From Gordonia araii NBRC 100433 (lineage in GTDB: Bacteria > Actinomycetota > Actinomycetes > Mycobacteriales > Mycobacteriaceae): a DNA stretch of 64,000 bases. Position 1 is the first letter of the stretch. Every line of letters starts with the position of its first letter. The stretch lies in the NCBI RefSeq assembly GCF_000241265.1, contig NZ_BAEE01000056.1, forward strand, positions 62,001-126,000, in the 5' to 3' direction. Position numbers and translations under genes: made by a program. Below are positions 16,496-24,808 of this stretch, in pieces. The notes under the pieces were generated by a model. It had not been told where the DNA came from. It did no database searches and worked only from the letters and a program-made list of their open reading frames with translations.

Positions 16496-17122
16496 TCAGT
16501 GCCCCCTCGTGACCCATTCCTGCCGATGCGGAGCCTCGTCGCCGATGGTGGTGGAGTCGCCGTGGCCGGTGTGCACGACGGTCTCCGGCGGGAGTGAGAG
16601 CAACTTCTCGGTGATCGAGTCGATGATGTCGTCGAAGCTGGAGAAGCTGCGGCCCGTCGCGCCCGGTCCGCCGTGGAACAGCGTGTCGCCGGAGAACAGC
16701 ACGCCCAGCTCGGGGGCGTAGAGGACGGACGAGCCGGGGGAGTGTCCCGGAGTGTTGATCACGCGCAGCACCGTGCCGCCGACTTCGATCTCCTGCCCGT
16801 CGGACAGGTCGTCATGCGCGACGCCCGGGTGCGTCTGTTCCCACAGCATGTTGTCCCCGGGATGCAGCAGGATCGGAGCGCCGGTGGTTTCGGCTAACTC
16901 CGGGGCCACGGTGACGTGGTCGTTGTGGCCGTGGGTCAGCACGATCGCCTTGACCGCGCGCCCGCCCACCGCGTCGAGGATGGGTGCTGCGGAGTGGGCC
17001 GCGTCGATGATCACGCATTCCTCGTCGTCGCCCACGATCCAGATGTTGTTGTCGACGTCCCAGGTTCCGCCGTCGAGGCTGAACGTCCCCGATGTGACGA
17101 CGTGATCGATGCGTGCCGCCAT
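16496..17122 (-). CDS. Metallo-beta-lactamase-fold hydrolase paired with MscR
   Basis: A 208-residue glyoxalase-II-like MBL protein. The metal-binding motif is THGHNDHVTVAP, followed by His in NTPGHSPGSS and Asp in FSGDTLFHGG, and a terminal His in HTGHGDS. Its start overlaps the stop of mscR, an arrangement also seen in M. tuberculosis (Rv2259-Rv2260). It probably hydrolyses the S-formylmycothiol formed by MscR, releasing formate and mycothiol; this is inferred from the pairing. Confidence 0.88.
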   Translation of the reverse strand: MAARIDHVVTSGTFSLDGGTWDVDNNIWIVGDDEECVIIDAAHSAAPILDAVGGRAVKAIVLTHGHNDHVTVAPELAETTGAPILLHPGDNMLWEQTHPGVAHDDLSDGQEIEVGGTVLRVINTPGHSPGSSVLYAPELGVLFSGDTLFHGGPGATGRSFSSFDDIIDSITEKLLSLPPETVVHTGHGDSTTIGDEAPHRQEWVTRGH

Positions 17123-18210
17123 CAGATCATCACCACCGAGCGCAACACCTTGCCGGCCTCCATGGCCGCGAACGCCGCCTCCACGTCGTCGATCCCGACT
17201 CGTTCCGTGACGAATCGCTCCAGCGGCAGCCGTCCCTGCTCGTAGAGGTCGATGAGCATCGGGAAATCGCGCTCGGGAAGACAGTCGCCGTACCAGGAGG
17301 ACTTCAGCGCCCCGCCGCGTGAGAAGAAGTCGACCAGCGGCATCTCCAACCGCATCTCCGGCGTCGGCACCCCGACGAGCACGACGACTCCGGCGAGATC
17401 GCGCGCGTAGAACGCCTGCTGATAGGTCTCCGGCCGGCCGACGGCGTCGATCACGACATCGGCCCCGTTTCCGTCCGTCAGGTCCTGCACGGCCGTGACG
17501 ACGTCCTCGACCTTCGACCCGTCAATCGTGTGCGTCGCGCCCAGTTCCCTGGCCCATTCGAGTTTCGCGGCATCGCGGTCGATCGCGATGATCGTTGTCG
17601 CTCCCGCCAGCCGTGCACCGGCGATCGCCGCATCGCCGACACCGCCGCAGCCGATGACCGCCACCGAATCGCCGCGCCCGACGCTGCCGGTGTTCATCGC
17701 GGCGCCCAGGCCGGCCATCACACCGCAGCCGAGCAGTCCGGCGACGGCCGGATCGGTTTCCGGGTTCACCTTCGTGCACTGCAATTCGTGGACGAGCGTT
17801 TTCTCCGCGAAGGCTCCGATGCCCAGCGCCGGTGTCAGCTCCGTGCCGTCGGTCAACGTCATCGGCGCGCTCGCGTTGAACGTGTCGAAGCAGTACCACG
17901 GCCGGCCGCGCTTGCACGCGCGGCAGTCGCCGCAGACCGCACGCCAGTTGAGGACGACGAAATCACCGACTTCGACGTGGTTCACGTCCGAGCCGACCGA
18001 TTCGACGACACCGGCCGCCTCGTGGCCGAGCAGGAAGGGGAACTCGTCGTTGATGCCGCCCTCCCGGTAGGCCAGGTCGGTGTGGCACACCCCGCAGGCC
18101 TTGACCGACACGACCACGTCGCGGGGGCCCGGATCGGGGATCACGACGTCGACGACCTCTGTCGGAGACTTCTTGCTTCGGGCGATGACACCTTTGACAG
18201 TTTGTGACAT
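17122..18210 (-). CDS. mscR: S-(hydroxymethyl)mycothiol dehydrogenase / nitrosomycothiol reductase
   Basis: A zinc-dependent medium-chain dehydrogenase of 362 residues that oxidises the mycothiol-formaldehyde adduct and can reduce S-nitrosomycothiol. Catalytic zinc ligands are in [16 protein letters not shown] and [11 protein letters not shown]. The structural zinc set is [15 protein letters not shown], and the NAD-binding loop is [15 protein letters not shown]. Length and motifs match mycobacterial AdhE2/MscR. It is cotranscribed with the MBL gene through an ATGA overlap and diverges from the Nudix gene, sharing a palindrome-rich 42-bp promoter region. Confidence 0.94.
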   Translation of the reverse strand: MSQTVKGVIARSKKSPTEVVDVVIPDPGPRDVVVSVKACGVCHTDLAYREGGINDEFPFLLGHEAAGVVESVGSDVNHVEVGDFVVLNWRAVCGDCRACKRGRPWYCFDTFNASAPMTLTDGTELTPALGIGAFAEKTLVHELQCTKVNPETDPAVAGLLGCGVMAGLGAAMNTGSVGRGDSVAVIGCGGVGDAAIAGARLAGATTIIAIDRDAAKLEWARELGATHTIDGSKVEDVVTAVQDLTDGNGADVVIDAVGRPETYQQAFYARDLAGVVVLVGVPTPEMRLEMPLVDFFSRGGALKSSWYGDCLPERDFPMLIDLYEQGRLPLERFVTERVGIDDVEAAFAAMEAGKVLRSVVMI

Positions 18211-18222
18211 GGTTCCAGACTA

Positions 18223-18249
18223 GACACGTGTCCAGGTGCTAGACCTGGA
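18223..18249. promoter_or_regulatory. Two adjacent palindromes in the mscR-Nudix intergenic region
   Basis: GACACGTGTC (18223-18232) is a perfect 10-bp palindrome. It partly overlaps TCCAGGT-GCTAG-ACCTGGA (18231-18249), a 7-bp inverted repeat. Both lie in the only 42 bp separating the two divergent starts, so they probably bind a regulator of one or both genes. Confidence 0.55.
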
Positions 18250-18252
18250 TAG

Positions 18253-18855
18253 GTGGATATTGCCCGGGAAGTTGCCCGCGAGCGTCTCGCGCGATGGTCG
18301 CGGCAGACGGTCGCCAACGACGGGAGCCTGCGGCCGTCGGCCGTCGCTCTGACCGTCGTCCGCCGTGCGAGCGAGCACGGGATCTGGATCCTCAAGCGCC
18401 CCGCAACGATGCGCAACCATCCCAATCAGTACGCGCTGCCCGGCGGCCGGCTCGACGAGGGTGAGACCGCCGTCGAAGCCGCGCGCCGGGAACTGCTCGA
18501 GGAGACCGGGATCGAGACGACCGACGCCGACGTCCTCGGAGTGCTCGACGACTACGAGACCCGCTCGGGCTACGTCATCACCCCGGTGGTGTGCTGGCTC
18601 GACGACGACCCGCCGCTGCGGCCCAATCCGGCCGAGGTCGCGCAGAGCTTCTTCGTGCCCTTCGACTCCCTCGTGCGCACGCCCCGGTTCCTGCGGATCC
18701 CGCAATCGCCCCGGCCGGTGATCCAGCTGCCGATGCTCGGGCAGTTGATCCACGCGCCGACCGCCGCCCTGATCTACCAGTTCGCCGAGGTGGTTCTGCG
18801 GGATCGGCCCACTCGCGTCGACGATCTGGAGCAACCGGTCTTCGCCTGGCGCTGA
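18253..18855 (+). CDS. Nudix hydrolase (CoA diphosphatase-like)
   Basis: A 200-residue Nudix protein. The full Nudix box is present at [20 protein letters not shown] then LEETGI, with all consensus Gly, Glu and Arg residues. Downstream [20 protein letters not shown] resembles the CoA-pyrophosphatase (NudL) subfamily, though the characteristic upstream motif is only partial. GTG at 18253 starts within bases of the divergent promoter, so the mRNA may be nearly leaderless. Likely hydrolyses a nucleoside diphosphate derivative; the exact substrate is unknown. Confidence 0.82.
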   Translation: MDIAREVARERLARWSRQTVANDGSLRPSAVALTVVRRASEHGIWILKRPATMRNHPNQYALPGGRLDEGETAVEAARRELLEETGIETTDADVLGVLDDYETRSGYVITPVVCWLDDDPPLRPNPAEVAQSFFVPFDSLVRTPRFLRIPQSPRPVIQLPMLGQLIHAPTAALIYQFAEVVLRDRPTRVDDLEQPVFAWR

Positions 18856-18902
18856 GGCCCGAAAGAACACTTTTCAAGAAAATTCTGGCAGACTCGGGAA
18901 TT

Positions 18903-18922
18903 AACCGGACCAGGGTCCGGTT
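18903..18922. promoter_or_regulatory. 20-bp palindrome upstream of yceI
   Basis: AACCGGACC (18903-18911) and GGTCCGGTT (18914-18922) are perfect inverted repeats separated by two bases. The short centre and absence of a T run argue for an operator rather than a terminator. It lies 46 bp before the yceI start. Confidence 0.5.
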
Positions 18923-18967
18923 ACGTGGACTGGACCATCCGATTCCACCTGTCCTTAGGAGTTACAA

Positions 18968-19516
18968 ATGCCAACTGCAGTCACCGCCCCCATCCAGGCA
19001 GGCACCTGGGTCATCGACCCCGTTCACTCGACTGTCGCCTTCTCCGTCAAGCACCTCATGGTCAGCAAGGTGCGAGGCAAGTTCGATACCTTCTCGGGCG
19101 CCGTGACCGTCGCCGAGGACGGCACGCCGTCGGTGAGCGCCGAGATCGACGTCGCCTCCATCAATACCGGCAACGAGCAGCGCGACGGGCACATCCGCAG
19201 CGCCGACTTCTTCGACGCCGAGAATCACCCGAAGGCCACCTTCGTCTCGACCGATGTCCGCCCCGACGGGGACGACTACGTCCTGGTCGGCGATTTCACC
19301 CTCAAGGGGGTGACCCGCCCGGTCGAGCTGGAGCTCGAATTCAACGGCGTGAACCCCGGCATGGGCAACGGACCGGTTGCCGGTTTCGAGGCCAAGACTG
19401 TCATCAACCGCAAGGACTTCGGCATCGACATCGAGATGCCTCTCGAAGGCGGCGGCGTAGTCGTCGGCGACAAGATCACGATCACCCTTGAGATCGAGGC
19501 CGGTCTACAGGCCTGA
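18968..19516 (+). CDS. YceI-family lipid-binding protein
   Basis: A 182-residue YceI lipocalin-like protein, a family that binds polyisoprenoid or amphiphilic ligands. It shows GTWVIDPVHSTVAFSVKHLM at the start, DFFDAENHPKATF in the middle and LTLKG-like FTLKGVTRPVELELEF near residue 120. No signal peptide is present, so it should be cytosolic, unlike E. coli YceI. RBS AGGAG lies seven bases before the ATG. Function in this organism is unknown. Confidence 0.9.
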   Translation: MPTAVTAPIQAGTWVIDPVHSTVAFSVKHLMVSKVRGKFDTFSGAVTVAEDGTPSVSAEIDVASINTGNEQRDGHIRSADFFDAENHPKATFVSTDVRPDGDDYVLVGDFTLKGVTRPVELELEFNGVNPGMGNGPVAGFEAKTVINRKDFGIDIEMPLEGGGVVVGDKITITLEIEAGLQA

Positions 19517-19585
19517 TCAGTGCTATCGCGGCCGGCCGGTCGCGCGTCCACTAATGTCGAAGCTAACTTTCGACGAGGAGGACGC

Positions 19586-21292
19586 GTGGCCGGCCGTGAT
19601 CGCGCAGCGCACCTGCCGCGTGCAGTCAGAGAGCGACTTCGTCGACTGCACCTCGAGCAGATGTCGGGGTTCGACGAGCAGAATTGGTCGGGCCTCGACG
19701 ACAAGCAGCGCAAACGGATCGTGTCCGGCGCGGTCGGCGTCTCCGCGGTCGCGCTCGTCGGCGGCAACGCACTCATCGGCCTGGAGACCTTTCTGCTCGT
19801 ACAGCTGGCCCTCAACGGGGGGCAGCTGAGCCGCATCGCCGACCTGGACACGCCGCTGCTCGTGGCGATGGCATTGGCACTCGTCGTCGGAACCGTGCTG
19901 AACCTGGTGTTCGGGATGCTGGCCCTGCGGCCGCACTTGAACTGGTTTCTCTCCGGCGCGCGTCCCGAGGTGGGGCGCCGCGACGCGATTCGACGCATCC
20001 CCATCCGCCAGGTCTACGGCACGATGGCGGCGTGGGCGATCTCGCTCGCCGTCTACCTGCTGTTCTCCATCGGCCGCGGCCCGAACGAGTTCCTCGTCGT
20101 CGCGGGCGGTTTCACCCTGGCGGCCCTGTCCAGCGGCTGCTTGACCTACATCTACGCCGAGCGCGTCGCCCGCCCCCTGTCGGTGATGGCGATGCGCGAT
20201 CAGCCGACCGCCGAAGTGAAATACAGCGTCCGGATCCGAATGCTGTCGGTGTGGCTGGTCTCTTCGGCCGTGCCGATGGCCGGCCTGCTCGCGGTCAACA
20301 TCGGACGCCAGGTGGGCCTCTTGCCTCCGCCGGGAGGTCCGGTCGACTGGCTGACCATCGTCATCGCGGTGATCGGTTTGGCGGCCGGAACCCGGGTGGT
20401 GCTCCTGGTCGGTTCGACGCTGGTCGACCCTCTCGACGAGTTGTCGAAGGCGATGAGCGACGTCAACAAGGGCGACTTGAGCGCGCGCGTCCCGGTCTAC
20501 GACAGTTCGGAACTCGGCGTCCTGCAGTTCGGGTTCAACAAAATGGTGGAAGGGCTGGCTGAACGCGAGCGGATGCGCGACCTGTTCGCGCGACATGTCG
20601 GCTCGACGGTCGCCGAGCATGCGCTGGCCCGCGGCGACGAGATGTCCGGGGCCACGACCCCGTCCGTGGGTGTGCTGTTCGTCGACATCACCGGTTCGAC
20701 GATGATGGGTGCCCGGCTCGACCCGGAGACGGTCGCCGGCCTGCTCAACAGGTTCTTCACGATCGTCGCCGAGGTCGTCGACGACCACGACGGCTTCATC
20801 AACAAGTTCGAGGGCGACGCGGCGCTCGTCGTCTTCGGTGCACCGGTCGCGCTCGACGATGCCGCGGCCGCCGCGTTGCGGGCGTCGCGTGCCCTTGCCG
20901 ACCGGCTGCGCGAGGAGTTGCCGATCAAGTGGGGCATCGGGGTGTCGCACGGCACCGTCTTCGCCGGTGACATCGGTGCCGCGACCCGCTACGAGTACAC
21001 GGTGATCGGCGACCCGGTGAACGAATGTGCCCGACTTTCCGAAGTCGCGAAAGATGCCAAGGTTCCCGTCGTCGCCAGCGGTGACGCTGTCGCGGCGGCG
21101 GGTCCCGAGGCGCAGAACTGGGTGCGGCGCGGTTCCCTCCGGTTGCGCGGCCGGCTCACCGAGACCGAACTCTACCTGCCCGCCGCCACGGTCGCCGCCC
21201 TCGATGCCCGCGCGCCCGTGGTGCCGACGGTCAGCGACGTCGTGCGCGGATTGACCAGGCTGCCGTTCCAGCGCGTGGCACGGCGGCGCTGA
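19586..21292 (+). CDS. Membrane class III adenylate cyclase with HAMP domain
   Basis: A 568-residue cyclase like mycobacterial Rv1319c/Rv3645: six membrane helices (about 30-270), a HAMP linker (about 275-335, LVDPLDELSKAMSDVNKGDL) and a C-terminal class III catalytic domain (about 365-515). Metal-binding Asp residues are in FVDITGST and FEGDAALVVFG. The purine-specifying Lys (INKFEGD) and Asp (VIGDPVNECARL) predict ATP, and Asn and Arg in NECARL fit the transition-state pair, so it should make cAMP. GTG at 19586 follows AGGAGG. cAMP would feed CRP, for which a perfect site lies upstream of rpfA at 35.45 kb. Confidence 0.93.
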   Translation: MAGRDRAAHLPRAVRERLRRLHLEQMSGFDEQNWSGLDDKQRKRIVSGAVGVSAVALVGGNALIGLETFLLVQLALNGGQLSRIADLDTPLLVAMALALVVGTVLNLVFGMLALRPHLNWFLSGARPEVGRRDAIRRIPIRQVYGTMAAWAISLAVYLLFSIGRGPNEFLVVAGGFTLAALSSGCLTYIYAERVARPLSVMAMRDQPTAEVKYSVRIRMLSVWLVSSAVPMAGLLAVNIGRQVGLLPPPGGPVDWLTIVIAVIGLAAGTRVVLLVGSTLVDPLDELSKAMSDVNKGDLSARVPVYDSSELGVLQFGFNKMVEGLAERERMRDLFARHVGSTVAEHALARGDEMSGATTPSVGVLFVDITGSTMMGARLDPETVAGLLNRFFTIVAEVVDDHDGFINKFEGDAALVVFGAPVALDDAAAAALRASRALADRLREELPIKWGIGVSHGTVFAGDIGAATRYEYTVIGDPVNECARLSEVAKDAKVPVVASGDAVAAAGPEAQNWVRRGSLRLRGRLTETELYLPAATVAALDARAPVVPTVSDVVRGLTRLPFQRVARRR

Positions 21293-21311
21293 GCCTATAG
21301 AGGAGGTCCGG

Positions 21312-21650
21312 ATGAATGCGCGAGACGAACTGGTTGAACGGCTGCGCGAGCACTTGGCCGAGGAACCGGTGACCCGGGAGATCTCGATGTTCGGCGGCCG
21401 GGCTCTCATGGTCAACGAGAAGATGGCCGTCTGCGCGCTCAAGGATGGTGACCTGCTGGTTCGAGTCGACGCCGGTGAGCACGACGATCTCCTGCGCCGT
21501 CCCGGGGCCGAGCAGGCTGAGATGGGTGCCGGTCGCGAGATGGGCCCGGGATGGATCGCCGTCGCCGGTGAATCGATAGGTCGCGACGAGGAACTCGTCT
21601 TCTGGCTGGAGAAGGCGCTGGAGTACAACCGCGCCGTGACCCGAACCTAG
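21312..21650 (+). CDS. TfoX/Sxy N-terminal-domain protein
   Basis: A 112-residue TfoX-N domain protein. The core EISMFGGRALMVNEKMAVCA then LKDGDLLVRVD is the family signature. The C-terminal TfoX half seen in competence regulators is absent, as is usual in actinobacteria; the role is unknown. GAGGAGG lies close before the ATG. It follows the cyclase gene by 19 bp and is probably cotranscribed. Confidence 0.87.
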   Translation: MNARDELVERLREHLAEEPVTREISMFGGRALMVNEKMAVCALKDGDLLVRVDAGEHDDLLRRPGAEQAEMGAGREMGPGWIAVAGESIGRDEELVFWLEKALEYNRAVTRT

Positions 21651-22018
21651 TCGACCGGCATCTCGGGTCCGACGTATTCCTGGACGCGCACGGCTTTGCC
21701 GTCTTTGACGTCGACGAGCTGGACCAGGTGGAGCCTCATCGGCTGACCGGCGAGGTCGATGGCGATGTAGCACTGGTTGAAGAACCCGTTCTCGGTGTAG
21801 GTCACGCCCCGAGCTTCGAACTGGGGCGGAATGTCGCCTGCGCGACGACGGGCATCTTCGACGGCCTGCGGTACCGAGACCCAGGCGTTGTCGGTGCTGT
21901 GCCACACCTGACAGTCGTCGGAGCACATCTCGGCGAACTGGTCGAGATCGTTGAGGGCGAGGGCCCAGCGCTCGCCGAGTGCGCGTGTCGACTGGTCGGG
22001 GACGATGGTTGCGGTCAT
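21647..22018 (-). CDS. NTF2/SnoaL-like protein
   Basis: A 123-residue cone-fold protein of the NTF2-like superfamily. It has ERWALALNDLDQFAEMCSDD at the start, a central VSVPQAVEDARRR helix and a beta-sheet ending HLVQLVDVKDGKAVRVQEYV. Members are small isomerases, hydrolases or ligand binders; no catalytic set is clear here. It overlaps the TfoX gene by 4 bp tail to tail. Upstream lies the repeat array. Confidence 0.82.
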   Translation of the reverse strand: MTATIVPDQSTRALGERWALALNDLDQFAEMCSDDCQVWHSTDNAWVSVPQAVEDARRRAGDIPPQFEARGVTYTENGFFNQCYIAIDLAGQPMRLHLVQLVDVKDGKAVRVQEYVGPEMPVD

Positions 22019-22131
22019 GTGAGCTGCACCCTTCTGTGCATGAGTCTGTGACTGGTGTCACCAATAGTGGCTGCCGCGCCGGTGGCCGAGTGTCCAACAT
22101 CTAGGACACTTCGTGCAGGCAGGCTGGCCGC

Positions 22132-22496
22132 GATGCCACTCGACCACCCAGCAACTACCCCAGCCCGCTCGCGATGGTCTCGATACACCCGCTCCTTCGT
22201 CGCGGCCACTCGACCACCCAAACAGTGGCCCGGCCCGCTCGCGATGATCTCGATACGCCCGCTCCTTCGTCGCGGCACTCGACCACCCAAACAGTGGCCC
22301 CGGTTCGGATGGCATGGTCTCGATACGGCCGCTCCTTCGTCGCGGCCACTCGACCACCCAAACAGGGGCCCCGGTTCGGATGGCATGGTCTCGATACGGC
22401 CGCTCCTTCGTCGCGGCCACTCGACCACCCAAAGCGGACGTCATCGTTGGGTGGTCGAGTGAATCCCGAGCGTGCGAGGGATTTGTATCGAGACCA
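22132..22496. repeat. Array of ~70-bp tandem units carrying a palindromic element
   Basis: Four units at 22176, 22246, 22316 and 22387 (periods 70, 70, 71). Each holds a 44-45-bp element beginning GGTCTCGATAC and ending CTCGACCACCCA, plus a 25-26-bp spacer. The element's inner GCGGCC/GGCCGC arms fold around a CGAAGGA-type loop. A truncated end fragment lies at 22132-22149 and an inverted copy at 22448-22496. Spacers resemble each other (AACAGTGGCC start), so this is not CRISPR. The stretch 22019-22657 contains no gene; apart from this array it holds only short promoter sequence. Confidence 0.93.
22448..22496 (-). repeat. Inverted palindromic repeat copy with a swapped inner stem
   Basis: It has the same outer arms as the array (TGGGTGGTCGAGTG and TATCGAGACCA), but the inner stem is AATCCC/GGGATT instead of GGCCGC/GCGGCC. 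Pairing is retained although the sequence changed, which is a covariation signal for a structured DNA or RNA element. Confidence 0.85.
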
Positions 22497-22657
22497 TCGC
22501 GAGGTATGCCGCGCTACCCGCAGCCCGGCACCGGAAGGCGCGAGCTGTGAAAAGATCGTGATCGAGGGGTGTCGCGATTGCGCAGAACCGCATACCGCTG
22601 CGGATCTTGAGTGACCCGACACAGCAGACAACATCACCGCATAGCAAGGAACCAGCC

Positions 22658-23527
22658 ATGACACTCGACTTGGGCGACCAATCCGGCCGCACCGCGATCA
22701 TCACCGGCGCCAACAGCGGCCTCGGCAAAGAGACGGCAATCGCGCTCGCGAAGGCCGGTGCCGACGTGGTGCTGGCCTGCCGCAATCTGGACAAGGCGAA
22801 TGCCGCGGCCGCCGAGGTGGGCCCCGGCGCCCGCGTCGAGCAACTCGACCTGGCGAGTCTGGACTCGGTGCGCGATTTCGCCGACCGGATCGATCGGGCC
22901 GACCTGCTCATCAACAACGCGGGCGTGATGGCGGTTCCTTATCGAAAGACCGCCGACGGATTCGAGATGCAGATCGGTACCAACCATCTCGGCCACTTCG
23001 CGCTGACCCTGCTCCTGCTGGACAAGGACAAGGTCTCCGACCGTGTCGTCACCCTCTCGTCGTTCATGCACCGCCTGGGCAAGCTGGACTTCGACGACCT
23101 CAACTGGGAGCGCCGCCGCTACAACCGCTGGCGCGCCTACGGCGATTCGAAGCTGGCGAACCTGCTGTTCGGCAAAGAACTGGCGCGTCGGCTGGCGGCC
23201 TCGGGATCGTCCGTGGTCTCGACGATCGCTCACCCCGGCTACGCCGACACCGAACTCCAGTCGCACACCGAATCGATCCAGGATCGGGTGATGGTTCTCG
23301 GCAACAAGCTGATGGCGCAGTCGGCGGCCGACGGTGCGCTGCCCACGCTGTACGCGGCAACCAGCGCCCAGGCGCGCAACGGCGGCTTCTACGGGCCGAC
23401 CAAACGGGGCGGGATGCAAGGACCGCCCGGACCGTCGGCCTACCGCAAAGCCGCCGACAACGAGCAGTTGGCCACCCGCCTGTGGCAGATCTCCGAGGAG
23501 CTGACCGGGGTCAGCTCCTCGGTCTAG
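22658..23527 (+). CDS. Short-chain dehydrogenase, retinol-dehydrogenase-like
   Basis: A 289-residue SDR of the extended classical type annotated as protochlorophyllide-reductase/retinol-dehydrogenase-like. It shows TGANSGLGKETAIALAKAGA for NAD(P) binding, NNAGVMAVP, a serine in VVTLSSFMH, and the active-site YGDSKLANLLFGKEL. AAGGA lies before ATG 22658; an in-frame ATG 17 codons upstream lacks an RBS. It follows the repeat array and faces the acyl-CoA dehydrogenase gene. Substrate unknown. Confidence 0.87.
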   Translation: MTLDLGDQSGRTAIITGANSGLGKETAIALAKAGADVVLACRNLDKANAAAAEVGPGARVEQLDLASLDSVRDFADRIDRADLLINNAGVMAVPYRKTADGFEMQIGTNHLGHFALTLLLLDKDKVSDRVVTLSSFMHRLGKLDFDDLNWERRRYNRWRAYGDSKLANLLFGKELARRLAASGSSVVSTIAHPGYADTELQSHTESIQDRVMVLGNKLMAQSAADGALPTLYAATSAQARNGGFYGPTKRGGMQGPPGPSAYRKAADNEQLATRLWQISEELTGVSSSV

Positions 23528-23539
23528 ACCGACGGGGCG

Positions 23540-24808
23540 TCAGCCGCCCAACAACCCCTTGGCGATGTGCGTGACCTGTACTTCGTTGGTGCCGGCGTAG
23601 ATCATCAGCGACTTGGCGTCGCGCGCCAACTGCTCGACGCGATACTCGGACATGTAACCGTTGCCGCCGAAGAGCTGGACGGCGTCCATGGCGACCTCGG
23701 TGGCCGTCTCGGTCGAATAGAGCTTCATCGCCGACGCCTCGGCGAGCGTCGGCAGCGTGCCGCTGCGCAGCGACTCGATGGCGTGGAACACTATGTTCTG
23801 CACATTGAGCCGGGCCACTTCCATGCGCGCCAGCTTCAGCTGGATCAGCTGGAAGGAACCGATGTTCTGGCCCCACAGCGTGCGGGTCTGTGCGTAGTCG
23901 ACGCACAGGCGGTGGCATTCGTTGATGATGCCCAGCGACAGAATCGCGCAACCGACGCGCTCGACGATGAAGCTCTGCCGGGCACTTTCACGTCCGTCGC
24001 CACCGCCGTGCTCCTCGGTTTCGCCCAGCAGACGGTCCGGGGTGAGCACCACGTCGTCGAAGAAGAGCTCCCCGGTGGGAGAGGAGTGCATGCCCATCTT
24101 CTTGAACCGCTTGCCCTGGGTGAGGCCCGCCATCCCGGATTCCAGGACGAAGGTCAGCACCTTGCGATCGCGCATCGGGGTGTCGTCGCCCTCGTCGAGC
24201 TTCGCGTAGACGACGAGGACATCGGCGTTCGGGCCGTTGGTGATGAACGTCTTCTGCCCGTTGAGAATGTAGTTCTCGCCGTCGCGGCGGACGTAGGTCT
24301 TCATCCCGCCGAACGCGTCCGACCCCGAATCGGGCTCGGTGATCGCCCACGCGGCGATCTTGTCCAGGGTGACCAGATCCGGGAGCCACCGTTCCTGCTG
24401 TGCCAGCGTGCCGCGCGACAGGATCGTCGCGGCGCCCAGGCCCAGCGAGACGCCGACCGAGGCGACGGTTCCCAGGGTGACCCCGGCCAACTCGGCGAGG
24501 ATGGCCGCCGCCATCGAGAGTTGGGCGCCGGCCTCGCCGAGTGCGTCGGACTCTCCGTCGGCCTTGGGCTTCTTGTCCGACGTCTCCGACGGCCCCTGCT
24601 CGGCCTTCTTCCGCTGTCGCGCGAGGTACTTCTCCAGCGCCTCCGAGGCCATCATGTTGATGCCGAAGTCGGCCCACATCTTGCTGGCAAGCGGATAGGG
24701 GAGCATGTCGCCGTGTTCGAGGTCGTCGAGCACCGGTGCGACGTTCGCGTCGATCCACTCGCGGACCGCATCGCGCATGATGACGTCGGTTTCCGACCAG
24801 GTGATCAT
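23540..24808 (-). CDS. Acyl-CoA dehydrogenase of the isovaleryl-CoA/LCAD catalytic type
   Basis: A 422-residue FAD acyl-CoA dehydrogenase, last gene of the thiolase operon. FAD and substrate motifs are WAITEPDSGSDAFG (about 154-167) and GQKTFITNG. The usual catalytic Glu of the C-terminal YEGT motif is Ala (IYAGTNEV, about 405). A Glu in SFIVERVG (about 283) occupies the position used by isovaleryl-CoA and long-chain enzymes, so the protein is probably active on branched acyl-CoA. A Lys/Glu-rich insertion (about 61-90, including RQRKKAEQGPSE) is unusual. It starts at ATG 24808, overlapping the SDR stop. Confidence 0.9.
   Translation of the reverse strand: MITWSETDVIMRDAVREWIDANVAPVLDDLEHGDMLPYPLASKMWADFGINMMASEALEKYLARQRKKAEQGPSETSDKKPKADGESDALGEAGAQLSMAAAILAELAGVTLGTVASVGVSLGLGAATILSRGTLAQQERWLPDLVTLDKIAAWAITEPDSGSDAFGGMKTYVRRDGENYILNGQKTFITNGPNADVLVVYAKLDEGDDTPMRDRKVLTFVLESGMAGLTQGKRFKKMGMHSSPTGELFFDDVVLTPDRLLGETEEHGGGDGRESARQSFIVERVGCAILSLGIINECHRLCVDYAQTRTLWGQNIGSFQLIQLKLARMEVARLNVQNIVFHAIESLRSGTLPTLAEASAMKLYSTETATEVAMDAVQLFGGNGYMSEYRVEQLARDAKSLMIYAGTNEVQVTHIAKGLLGG

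Noticed and set aside
19523-21628. 701-residue frame on the minus strand over the adenylate cyclase and TfoX
   Set aside because: Arg/His/Gln-rich low-complexity translation spanning two well-supported genes on the other strand.
22047-22062. CRP site TGTGA-N6-TCACC upstream of the NTF2-like gene
   Set aside because: One mismatch from consensus and only about 30 bp from the gene start; kept as a hint in a finding but not strong enough to annotate.
22132-22496. CRISPR array (regular ~45-bp repeats with ~25-bp spacers)
   Set aside because: The spacers are nearly identical to each other, the repeat is itself long and palindromic, and there are no cas genes. It is a tandem repeat of a palindromic element.
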